The translations under genes and the position numbers were made by a program. Below, piece after piece: positions 9,166 to 17,105 of a stretch of 64,000 bases of DNA. The notes below the pieces were generated by a model. That model had not been told where the DNA came from, made no database searches, and worked only from the letters and a program-made list of their open reading frames with translations. Numbering within the stretch: the first letter of the stretch is position 1; each line of letters begins with the position of its first letter. The DNA is from Blastococcus sp. HT6-4 (GTDB lineage: Bacteria > Actinomycetota > Actinomycetes > Mycobacteriales > Geodermatophilaceae), in NCBI RefSeq assembly GCF_039679125.1, contig NZ_CP155551.1, positions 1,240,001-1,304,000 of the forward strand, read 5' to 3'.

Positions 9166-9517
9166 GGCCACCCGGTCGAGCGCCGTTAGCCGCGACCACT
9201 CCTCGATCCGGCCGGGAGCCTGCTTAACTGCGACGTAGGGCAGGGCGATAGCGAGGTAGTCCGGCTCCCACCCGTCCACGCCTTGCGCGGCCGACGGTCA
9301 CCCGCCAGTGCATGCTGTCGTCGCGCCCGTCCGGGGCGCTGTCCGCCCGGGCCAAGGTTCGCAACGGCAGCTCCGTCGGGACGCCCCTCGGAGACCTCAG
9401 GATGTGGCCCAGATGCCGCCCTTGGGCGAGCCAGCGGTAGCTGTCGCCAAGCGGCCCACGATGGGATCGCCGCCTCATCACTCGTGTCCGGTTGGCGCAG
9501 GGGCGCGGCCTGTGCAC
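9166..9517 (-). pseudogene. Possible decayed gene fragment
   Basis: On the minus strand one frame reads YRWLAQGRHLGHILRS to DDSMHWRVTVGRA. The adjacent frame continues QGVDGWEPDYLAIALPYVAV to RLTALDRVAATPP. The join at about 9285 needs a frame change. It has more natural amino acid composition than the surrounding shadow frames but no recognised family. The remaining 9139-9165 and 9518-9580 hold nothing recognisable. Confidence 0.3.
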
Positions 9518-9580
9518 AGCGGGCCGGCGTCGTAGGCAGGCTGAACCCCTCCGCTGGCCGCGAAGCTAGCGCGTCACTTC

Positions 9581-10966
9581 TTAAGGGGCGTCAATCTCGT
9601 AGGGGATGAGATCGAGCGGCGCCAGGGCATGATCGGCGACGGGAACAACGAGTTCGCCTTCCCGCCGGGCGTCCACGCGCGTCGAGGTCGCGCTCCAGTT
9701 GAGCGTGACCGTGGAGCCTGGCTCTTCCGCCACCACCAGCATGAACGGCGTCGCGTTAGCGACTCCGTGGGGCCGAATGTCTCCCAGCTGCAGGGTGACG
9801 GTCGTGACCGGCGGGCCGTTGTCGATGTCGATACGTAGGCCTTTGAGGCTCACCGAAGGTGATGAAGACAGCAGGCGGGACAGGGGCGACGCAAGCCCCG
9901 GGACATCCGGCGAGAGGCCGCTGAACAGCCTGCTCATGTCTGGGGTGCCGTGAGCCTTGGGTGGCCGCGGGAGTGACCACTCGGTGTCCTCGCCCTCGTC
10001 GTAGGCGAGCACCCGCCCCTCGATCTGGAGGGTGAGTTCAACGTCGGGCAGATTCCGCACGGTCGGGTTCGTCACCCGCAGGTTCATCAGATTTAGTTGC
10101 TGGCCCAGGACCTTGCGCAAGATCGCCTGTGGGACGGCCTTCCGGCATTTCTGAAGGTGAGCCTCGACCTCCTCCTCGTACTGCTCACGGCTCCGGGGGT
10201 CTGCCCGTATCGCCCTTGCCATGGCGGCCTGCATCCTGGCGGTGCCCTCCGGGAGCGGCTCCTCCGGTGGCGGCTCGATGGCCAGGACCGCCTCCCGCCG
10301 CTGAAAGATCCACGCGTTGATCCCGTCGGCGCTCAGATCCAGCGGGGTGAGGACAGCCGGGTCGGCGGGCCACTCGACGTCCAGGTCCAGGCTCTGCTCC
10401 GGCTGCTGGCCACGAAGCAGCCGGTCCTGCAGCATCTGCAGCTCGCCGGGACCGGCGGGAAGCGTCCGGGCTTGCCTGCGCACGAAGACTGTGCCCGCGT
10501 CGGCCCCGGGCTTGCCCTTCTCACTCTGAAAGGTCTTGGCCAGCGGGTAGAAGCGGTCACCCCAGCGGGGCGACTCCACGGTGACGACGAGGACGTCCTT
10601 GCCCTGAACTTCCACGAAAATGCCTGCCCACACCGGGCCGGGATTGCCGAGGTACTTGTCCAACGCGGCGTCCAATCTGGCGAGGTCGATCAGAGTCACG
10701 CCCTCGACCGATCCGGGTTCGACCCCAACGAGGACGTAGCCGAGGCCCGCCATGAAGCGGGCGGCGTGGTCGGGGTGACGGTTCGCTGAGCCGAGGATCT
10801 GGCGGGCAAGGCTGAAGGCGCCCTCGGGCGTGGTCAGGTCGAGCGCCGACTTCCACTCGATCCAGTCAGCCTCGTCCTCGTCCTTGCCGGCGACGACCGC
10901 CTCGGCCAGCTTGACAAGATCCGCCGGTCGGCGCAGTCCTTCGTGCACCTCGATGTTGAGCGCCAC
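9581..10966 (-). CDS. AlbA_2 (Schlafen-type) domain protein
   Basis: 461 residues. The N-terminal 170 residues have the AlbA_2 divergent AAA-4 pattern: EWKSALDL, ARQILGSANR, YVLVGVEPGSVEG and a final GTVFVRR. This domain binds nucleic acid in Schlafen-like proteins and transcription regulators and is frequent in defence loci. The C-terminal 290 residues contain a helical segment and beta-rich repeats with no known domain. It is convergent with the 8323 gene and divergent from the IS110 scar. Which reaction it performs cannot be read from the sequence. Confidence 0.75.
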   Translation of the reverse strand: MALNIEVHEGLRRPADLVKLAEAVVAGKDEDEADWIEWKSALDLTTPEGAFSLARQILGSANRHPDHAARFMAGLGYVLVGVEPGSVEGVTLIDLARLDAALDKYLGNPGPVWAGIFVEVQGKDVLVVTVESPRWGDRFYPLAKTFQSEKGKPGADAGTVFVRRQARTLPAGPGELQMLQDRLLRGQQPEQSLDLDVEWPADPAVLTPLDLSADGINAWIFQRREAVLAIEPPPEEPLPEGTARMQAAMARAIRADPRSREQYEEEVEAHLQKCRKAVPQAILRKVLGQQLNLMNLRVTNPTVRNLPDVELTLQIEGRVLAYDEGEDTEWSLPRPPKAHGTPDMSRLFSGLSPDVPGLASPLSRLLSSSPSVSLKGLRIDIDNGPPVTTVTLQLGDIRPHGVANATPFMLVVAEEPGSTVTLNWSATSTRVDARREGELVVPVADHALAPLDLIPYEIDAP

Positions 10967-11313
10967 CCGCTCCGCCTCCCCGCAGCGTCGATGACGCGCA
11001 TCGTCCTACACGCTGTCCCATGGGCCGCCTTTGGGACTGTCCTCCGACACTCGCGAAGACGACGCAAGCACGCCCTGACGCGCTACCTCGGCAGCACCCG
11101 ACGCTCCTCCGATGAAGACTGGAGAACCGCAAGATCATGAGGCCACACACCTCTTGCATTTGCGGTAATAGGGGCCGCCCCGTGGTCATCGACGAGGTGC
11201 TCGCGGGCGTCACCGGCGAGGCTCGACGTCTTGCTGCCCGTCGCGATCCTCGAGTGGCTTTCGCAATGAGTGCCTGCCGGTGACGTCTCCGGGGTCCGGG
11301 CGGTTGACGCCTG
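10967..11313. other. Intergenic, no gene seen
   Basis: Contains the upstream region of the AlbA_2 gene. No repeats or coding frames supported. It ends at an IS110-type left-end motif. Confidence 0.4.
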
Positions 11314-12083
11314 ATAGGAGCCTGGGCTGCGGCAGCCCCCTCCCGCGAACGCACCAGCCGGCCCGGGCAGGGCAAGACCGACCCCGGTGACGCGGTCGCC
11401 ATCGCCCGCATCACCGCCCGCGAAACCGGCCTACCTCCGGTTCGCCTCGCCGTCGGCCAGGCCGCCGACCTGCGAGCCCTGACCGACTACCGGGCCCAGC
11501 TGGTCGCCGAACGCACCGCGCTATCCAGCCGCACCCACGCCGAGCTGCACGGCCTGTTACCCGGCTACCACGCCCGGATCCCGCGGCTGACCGGGGGCAG
11601 ACGTTCATCGCTGCCGTGCAGGACCTGATCGCCGGTGACACCAGCGTGCGCGCGCAGCTGACCCGCCGGCGGCTGGTCCGGCTGGCCGAGCTGACTGCAG
11701 AGATTCAGGAGATCACCGGACTCATCACGGCTGCGGTCGAGCAGGTGAAGACCGGCCTCACCGACGTCTACGGCCTCGGCCCGGTCAGCGCGGCCACCAT
11801 CCTCGGCGAGGTCGCCGACATCCGCCGCTACCGCTCAAGGCACGCCTTCGCCGCCGCTAACGGGACCGCCCCCATCCCGGCCTCCTCCGGCCGGACCACC
11901 CGGCATCGGCTCAACCGGTCGGGCAACCGCACGCTCAACCGCGTGCTCTACATGATCGCGATCACCCAGATACGCGCCGACACCGAAGGACGTGCCTACT
12001 ACCAGCGCAAACGCGCCGAGGGCAAGACCAACCGGGAAGCCCTGCGCTGCCTCAAGCGACGCCTGTCCGACGTCACTTCACTG
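11314..12083 (+). pseudogene. IS110-family transposase remnant
   Basis: Starts with ATAGGAGCCTG and a small stem-loop, the same left-end motif as the intact IS110 copy at 49813. The N-terminal third is deleted. The DEDD motif KTDPGDA is followed by a frame loss at the GGGGG run (11593-11597). The Transposase_20 domain (YGLGPVSAATILGEV, APIPASSG) then continues from 11616. The frame is fused at about 12084 to an IS30 C-terminal piece instead of ending normally. Confidence 0.8.
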
Positions 12084-12374
12084 GCCCGGCAAACCCTGAC
12101 CTGGGACCAGGGTTCGGAGATGGCCTATCACCACCTGCTGGAGGAGTACTTCGCCGACGGCATCTTGTTCGCCCCGCCGGCCAGCCCGTGGCTGCGGGGC
12201 ACGAACGAGACCACCAACGGACTCCTCCGCCAGTACTTCCCCAAGGGCAGCGATCTGCGCACCTTCACACTCACCGATCTGCGAACGGTCGAACAGCGCA
12301 TCAACAGCCGCCCGCGGAAGCGACTCCCCTGGCGCAGCCCGGCCCGCGCCATGGCGACGGAGCTGGCAGGGTGA
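12084..12374 (+). pseudogene. IS30-family transposase C-terminal fragment
   Basis: In frame with the IS110 remnant, the sequence changes to TLTWDQGSEMAYHH, PWLRGTNETTNGLLRQYFP and INSRPRKRLPW. These are the DDE-domain end of IS30 transposases, including the catalytic Glu in GTNET. The upstream two thirds of IS30 are absent. The chimeric frame 11616-12374 is an accident of nested insertion or deletion. Confidence 0.85.
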
Positions 12375-12763
12375 ACCGGTCAGCGTTGCGACGACCACGC
12401 GAATCCGCCGTGGAACCCGCCTGCCGCCAGGGGGTCAGTTTTCAGGCGCCGTCGACGAGGAGCCGGGAGAGGAGCTAGGCCCTGGAGGCTCTCTGCGAGG
12501 TCGGCAGGACAGACAGCTTGCGGCCCCGCCGCATCGGCTAGCGACCACCCACAGTTGGAGAGGCCAGCAAGCTCGAAGGATCAGAGACCAGTGAGGCTCG
12601 ACCAAGTCAGGGGTGGCTCGAGCGTGCGATTGACCGCCATGCCAGACCGAACCGGCAGCGTGTCACTAGAGGGACGCCTTCAGGACACACACCCAAGGCA
12701 GTTCCATGTTGACGTGTGGCGCTACAGTCGCGCTAGGAGCCGTCCAGTAGGGAGCGACCACAG
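12375..12763. other. Intergenic upstream of a three-gene operon
   Basis: No coding frame supported. It should contain the operon promoter; no clear -10/-35 element could be chosen. Confidence 0.4.
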
Positions 12764-13429
12764 TTGGCTGTGACGCCGATTATCGTGCCGGACACTGATC
12801 GGCCCACGTTGCAGTGGCTGGCCAAGGCTCCGCCCGAGTTGGTCCAGCAGCTAGCGGCCGCCATAGGCGCTGCCGCTGTGCCTCAACGCACCTCCCTCGC
12901 CGCCAGGCTTGGCGAGGTTCGCTTGCCTGAGGGGGGGCCGGGAGCGCAACAGATCACAGACGCATTGCTCGGCGTGAACTCCTTCCGGTTCTCGCACGGA
13001 CAGACGGTGGAAGAGACAGTCGAGGGACTCGCTCGTTCGCAAAGCCTGAGCTTGGGGGATGAGGAGCGAGTACGTCTGCGAGAGCACATGGCTGCGCTAC
13101 TGCATCAGCGACCGCTTGAGGTGGTCGCTAAGGCCATCGACCTCCGCAGCGAGCAGGACAGGCTTTTTCACCTTTCGCGCATCTACACAGATGCGCGACC
13201 CGTCTATGGCGACGATGCCGACCTCGACCCGGTGGGCTATGTTTCCTTTCATATTTTGAAGATCGATCACTACGAAGACGGAGACTACAGGTCCTTCCGC
13301 GTGGCGCTCGACGACGAGGACTTGGATAACTTGAGAGATTCCGTCGATCGAGCAGTCAGAAAGCGCGGGAGCCTGCATAGATACATGCAGGAAAGGCATA
13401 TTCCTCTCATCGACGTTGAGGTGGACTGA
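12764..13429 (+). CDS. Hypothetical soluble protein, first gene of operon
   Basis: 221 residues, TTG start (GTG at 12770 is an alternative). No membrane segment. The N-terminal half is helical; the C-terminal 75 residues form a beta-rich part (YVSFHILKIDHYEDGDYRSF) followed by a charged helix (DDEDLDNLRDSVDRAV). This strand-then-helix ending resembles small dimerisation modules, but I cannot name a family. It ends 2 bp before the next ATG, so the two genes are translationally linked. Lower GC and rarer codons than core genes point to transfer. Confidence 0.7.
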   Translation: MAVTPIIVPDTDRPTLQWLAKAPPELVQQLAAAIGAAAVPQRTSLAARLGEVRLPEGGPGAQQITDALLGVNSFRFSHGQTVEETVEGLARSQSLSLGDEERVRLREHMAALLHQRPLEVVAKAIDLRSEQDRLFHLSRIYTDARPVYGDDADLDPVGYVSFHILKIDHYEDGDYRSFRVALDDEDLDNLRDSVDRAVRKRGSLHRYMQERHIPLIDVEVD

Positions 13430-13431
13430 CG

Positions 13432-13962
13432 ATGTACGGGACGCAGGAGCGGTATGAGTTTCAGCCGGCCCCGTATGGCTCCGAACACGAGCTCCGTGGG
13501 TTCGGTCATTCACCAGAGACTGTGGCGGGACCGCGAGCGCGGTCTCGAGGGGCTCACGGTGCCCCTCCCTTGAGAGACAAGGCATTGCGGGGTTATAGGT
13601 TCGCCGAAGGTGAGCGCAGGGATGCGCCGAGCCGGAGTGCCGAACCCTCCGACGTTCCCACTTCTCGGGCTAACGCTGGCGAAAGGGTGAGGCGAAAGGT
13701 CGCGGAGCGCCCGACGTATATCCTGGACCGAGGCTACCAAGTACTAGCCGGCCTCCTGGGCCTGACCATACTGCTTGTCGCAACAAACCTGCAGTTGGCC
13801 CCACCGCTGATTGGGATGATGCTTGTCGCCTGGGGATCTATGGTATATGTCGATGCCACGGTGCGTGGGAAGTCCGTCTTTGACCCGCGCCTTGCTGCAA
13901 TCGCAATATTTGGTGGGGTAGGATTCATCGCCATGGGTTTCCTGGGCCTCTCCTCCACGTAG
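13432..13962 (+). CDS. Hypothetical membrane protein, second gene of operon
   Basis: 176 residues. The first 95 residues are polar and probably disordered. Three hydrophobic segments follow (about 102-118, 122-141 and 153-173). The ATG lies 2 bp after the previous stop and the next gene starts 3 bp after its own stop. It probably tethers a complex with the first gene product to the membrane; that is inference. Family not recognised. Confidence 0.65.
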   Translation: MYGTQERYEFQPAPYGSEHELRGFGHSPETVAGPRARSRGAHGAPPLRDKALRGYRFAEGERRDAPSRSAEPSDVPTSRANAGERVRRKVAERPTYILDRGYQVLAGLLGLTILLVATNLQLAPPLIGMMLVAWGSMVYVDATVRGKSVFDPRLAAIAIFGGVGFIAMGFLGLSST

Positions 13963-13965
13963 GAC

Positions 13966-14382
13966 ATGACGGCTCCAAGTACAGGTCGACGGGTACTCGC
14001 TAACCTGGTTGGGATTGCGACGCTAATCTTCATCGCGGCAGTCGTCTGGGCCCAATTCCCGAACGATCTGAAGATTTTGGATGCGTTACTACGTGGCGTA
14101 GCAGTCCTGGAGGGGCAGGAGGGCGCAGCGACACCCATTGCGCTCGTAAATATTGTGATGGTTCTTGCTGTGCTGACTTTCGTCCTCGGCTCCCTTGCCC
14201 TTGCCACGCTAACGAAGCTTCTCGCGGCCTTCTACGCCAATGTGGTGTCGGTGATCCTGGGAGACCGTTTTCAGCCGGTAGACGTGAGAGAGAGCCTCCC
14301 TCCATTGCGCTGGTTCTGCCTTCCATTTGGCTGCCTATTTCTATCTATTGGGATTGTCCGGGTATACGAAGCGACGGGCTAA
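13966..14382 (+). CDS. Hypothetical small membrane protein, third gene of operon
   Basis: 138 residues with hydrophobic segments at about 10-30, 57-90 and 113-131. Starts 3 bp after the previous stop. No family recognised. The operon ends here, 34 bp before an IS3 relic that may have removed further genes. Confidence 0.65.
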   Translation: MTAPSTGRRVLANLVGIATLIFIAAVVWAQFPNDLKILDALLRGVAVLEGQEGAATPIALVNIVMVLAVLTFVLGSLALATLTKLLAAFYANVVSVILGDRFQPVDVRESLPPLRWFCLPFGCLFLSIGIVRVYEATG

Positions 14383-14420
14383 GCGGGAGCTCTCGGGGGG
14401 ACTGCCCCCACGCAGTTGAC

Positions 14421-15303
14421 TCATCGGGTTGGGGTGGTCAGGCCGCGGTAGCGGCGAGTTGGAGTGTCTCGTGCTCGACCGGAGCAGGTCCTCCGAGTCG
14501 GCGTTGCCGCCGGCGGCGGTGGTAGGTCCGCTCGATCCAGGTGATGATCGCTAGCTAGCCGTAGTTCTTCTTGAGTGGCCCATCGCTGCCGGTCGAGCAG
14601 GTTCTTCTGCAGCAGCGCGAAGAATGACTTCATCGCGGCGTTGTCACCGCACGCGCCGACTCGGCCCATCGAGCCGACCAGTCCGTTGTTCCTGATGGTG
14701 CGGACGAAGGTTTTCGAGCGGAAATGGCTGCCACGGTCAGAGTGCACCGTCGTGCCGACCGGGCTGCGCCGGATGATGGCGTTGCGCCGGCCGCCACCGC
14801 CGGGGAGGTTTTCATCCGCGAGTTGATGGAGTGGTCGAGATCCGTCCGGAGTAGGCGTCCTTGATCGCGCAGAGGTAGAGCTCCGCCCCCGGCGGTGTTG
14901 TGCTCGGTGATGTCGGTCAACCAGGTGACGTTGGGCGCGGTGGCGGTGAACTAGCGGTCGACCAGGCCGTCGTGCACTGGCGGGCCGGCCCTGCTCTTCA
15001 GCCCGCGCTTTTTGGCGAGCACCGACCAGATCCGCTGCACCGAGCACAAACCGAACGACGCGACTCTCATCTGCAGTGATGCCCCGATCGCGGATTTCGT
15101 CGGCGATGAACCGGTAGCCGAACGGCGGGTCATCACGGTAGATGTCGATCGCGGCGGTGAGCAGGCACGCGTCGACCCAGTCCCGCTGTGAGACCGGGTT
15201 GGCGCACCACTTGTAGAAGGCCTGCTTGGAGAAGCCCAGCCGGCAGGTCACCGCGACGGTAATGTTGTCGGCGGCCAGTTCACGGACCAGTGGGTACATC
15301 ATG
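14421..15303 (-). pseudogene. IS3 orfB remnant (rve core)
   Basis: Starts MMYPLVRELAADNITVAVTC and contains the HTH_21 region (FGYRFIADEIRDRGI). After residue about 100 the DDE core is split between frames: TDITEHNT in one frame, VHSDRGSHFRSKTF in another. The C-terminal end is recoded. Not functional. Confidence 0.8.
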
Positions 15304-15597
15304 TTGGGAGCACGTCGCGGGTGAAGTAAGCCGTCGCCCGCCGAGGATCTCGTTCTCTTGCTCCAGCAGCTTGCTGCGCTTCCGCGGCTCGCGCAGCTCC
15401 GCGGAGTCGTCCTTCGAGCCCCCACCGGGGTCGGCCGAGGTGGGTGGGGCGAGGCCGTCTTCGCGGTCGGTGATCTTCAGCCAGCGCTGCAGGCAGGACT
15501 CCGAGATTCCGAAGTCCCAGGTGATTTGGGCGATCGACACCTCGCTGCGGCCCACGGCGATCACGTCACGACGGAACTCCGCCGAGAACGGCTTGGG
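15280..15597 (-). pseudogene. IS3 orfA
   Basis: From the GTG at 15597 the protein reads VPKPFSAEFRRDVIAVGR, with an HTH (SIAQITWDFGISESCLQRWL) and a leucine-zipper-like KLLEQENEIL, as in IS3 OrfA. After NEIL the reading frame departs from the family, so the end is frameshifted. Confidence 0.75.
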
Positions 15598-15672
15598 CAC
15601 GATGCTGATCCTTCCAGTGAGGCCGCAGCCGCACAGACAAGGAGTCAATCCAAATCGGGGCAGTCCCGGTCG

Positions 15673-16620
15673 TCAATCCAGCAGACGGGAGCTGCCGAGC
15701 ATCACCTGCTCCGCTAAGAAACGAGCTAGGGGGAGCTCCTTGCGCAGCAAGTCCTCATGGACGTAAGGCCGATAACGTTTGCGCTCCCCACCCTTAGCGT
15801 GCACGATGGCATTCCTGGTCTTGTACACTCGCCGAGACAAGGATTCGGCGAGAGCGGGTCCGCCAGTCGCTGCGAGCAAGTCCACCGTACCGGCGTCCGC
15901 GAATGAGACCTTATTGCTTGCATAGTATGTAAACAGGTTTTCGTCGTACCTCCTCACCTCCTCGATCAACGCCTGAAAGCTGACATACTTTTCCAGCGTC
16001 AGTTGCAGCGCAAGCCGCTCGTCAAAGGAGACGTGCTCTTCCTTCAACTCTCGGACTTCTCGTTGGATCAGCTTCACAAGGCCCCGTAAGTCGTCGTCGC
16101 GACGAAGAGAAAAGCTAGGCAGAGCGAGGCGGTCGCGTACCAGATGCAGAACCCTGTCGTCGAAGACTGCATCGAAGTAATGCTCAGCTATGTGGTAGTA
16201 GTTGAGGTACTGTGCCGCTGGATCTTCTGATGCCAAGGCGGCAAGGTAGTGGTGAAGCAGGTCACCGTTATACACTCGGCGTGGCGCCTGTATCTCATTC
16301 ATTCGGGCACGTCGGCTATTGGCTAGGCGCGCCGCACTAAACAGCCCGCCAAGGCTTCGCACAGGCACGAGCGAGAGATTGGCGTTATAAGCAAACTGAA
16401 ACAGACAAGAGTTAACGTAAGCAGTCAACGCTGCGCTTGGGCGGCTCCGCTCTGACTCGACGACGACGGTGGTAAACCGGCGAGTTGCAAGGTGCAGCAA
16501 TAGCTCGAGACCGTTGCCGCTATCTAGGTTTTGCTGCACCCGATCGCGATATGCCCGCATCTGTACGGAGCGCACCAGTTCAGACCTGGTCTCATGGCTC
16601 ATGAACTGATGCAGAAGCAT
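15673..16620 (-). CDS. HEPN-domain protein (candidate RNase effector)
   Basis: 315 residues from the ATG at 16620. Mostly helical. The C-terminal region carries RNAIVH (residues 269-274), the RNxxxH catalytic motif of HEPN RNases, within KTRNAIVHAKGG and followed by a long helix. HEPN proteins cleave RNA and act as toxins or abortive-infection effectors. It overlaps the 124-residue frame upstream by 22 bp. Adding one base to the AAAA run at 16625-16628 would join both into one protein of about 434 residues. It lies downstream of the DUF262 gene on the same strand, and lower GC supports acquisition. Confidence 0.75.
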   Translation of the reverse strand: MLLHQFMSHETRSELVRSVQMRAYRDRVQQNLDSGNGLELLLHLATRRFTTVVVESERSRPSAALTAYVNSCLFQFAYNANLSLVPVRSLGGLFSAARLANSRRARMNEIQAPRRVYNGDLLHHYLAALASEDPAAQYLNYYHIAEHYFDAVFDDRVLHLVRDRLALPSFSLRRDDDLRGLVKLIQREVRELKEEHVSFDERLALQLTLEKYVSFQALIEEVRRYDENLFTYYASNKVSFADAGTVDLLAATGGPALAESLSRRVYKTRNAIVHAKGGERKRYRPYVHEDLLRKELPLARFLAEQVMLGSSRLLD

Positions 16621-16973
16621 ATAGAAAACTCCGGGCTCGGCGGACCGATCGCGTAGCTCAACTGCGCATCCGCGTCCTCAAGGCGTAGACGTTCTTCTCT
16701 GCGCCGAGTGAAGGCTGCCGTCGGATAAGCTGCTTCTTCGCGTATGAGCACCTCGATCCGCTCCGGCCAGATAAGAGCCACTCTGGCCTCCGTCGAGGCG
16801 TCAGCACCCGCCAGACGATCTAAAATCATGTCTAAATCGGCGACATCGAACAGCGCTGGGCCTTCGAGTGTCTGTGACTGTAGGACGAAGTGCCCGGTCT
16901 CAGGTTCCTGAAGCTCGGCGCGGAAGATGGCTCGGAGGGCTGCAAGCACGTCTACTCGTGACGGGGCAGTCAT
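16599..16973 (-). CDS. N-terminal part of HEPN protein or separate small protein
   Basis: 124 residues, starting MTAPSRVDVLAALRAIF, with a mixed alpha/beta pattern (ALFDVADLDMILDRL, RVALIWPERIEVLI). The last residues (ICFCISS) look like out-of-frame ending, while PSPEF would continue naturally into FYMLLHQFMSHE of the next frame. I read it as the 5' part of the HEPN gene; a genuine overlapping gene pair is the alternative. Confidence 0.6.
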   Translation of the reverse strand: MTAPSRVDVLAALRAIFRAELQEPETGHFVLQSQTLEGPALFDVADLDMILDRLAGADASTEARVALIWPERIEVLIREEAAYPTAAFTRRREERLRLEDADAQLSYAIGPPSPEFSICFCISS

Positions 16974-17105
16974 GCATTCTCCTTGGACGGCGTTGGCGGA
17001 CAGGACGCTTTGGCTGGTGCCAATGCACTGCGCTCAATCTTCTTCGCTGGGGCGAGAGATTGCAGATGACGACTCGCCCCGAGGTGAAGCTGACGGGTCA
17101 GCGCC

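Larger units (their letters stand above)
14416..15648 (-). mobile_element. Decayed IS3-family insertion sequence
   Basis: About 1.23 kb, the usual IS3 length, bounded by short inverted ends TTGACTC (14416-14422) and GAGTCAA (15642-15648). It carries orfA (helix-turn-helix) and a broken orfB (rve integrase core) on the minus strand. Several frame changes and stops make it inactive. Confidence 0.75.
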
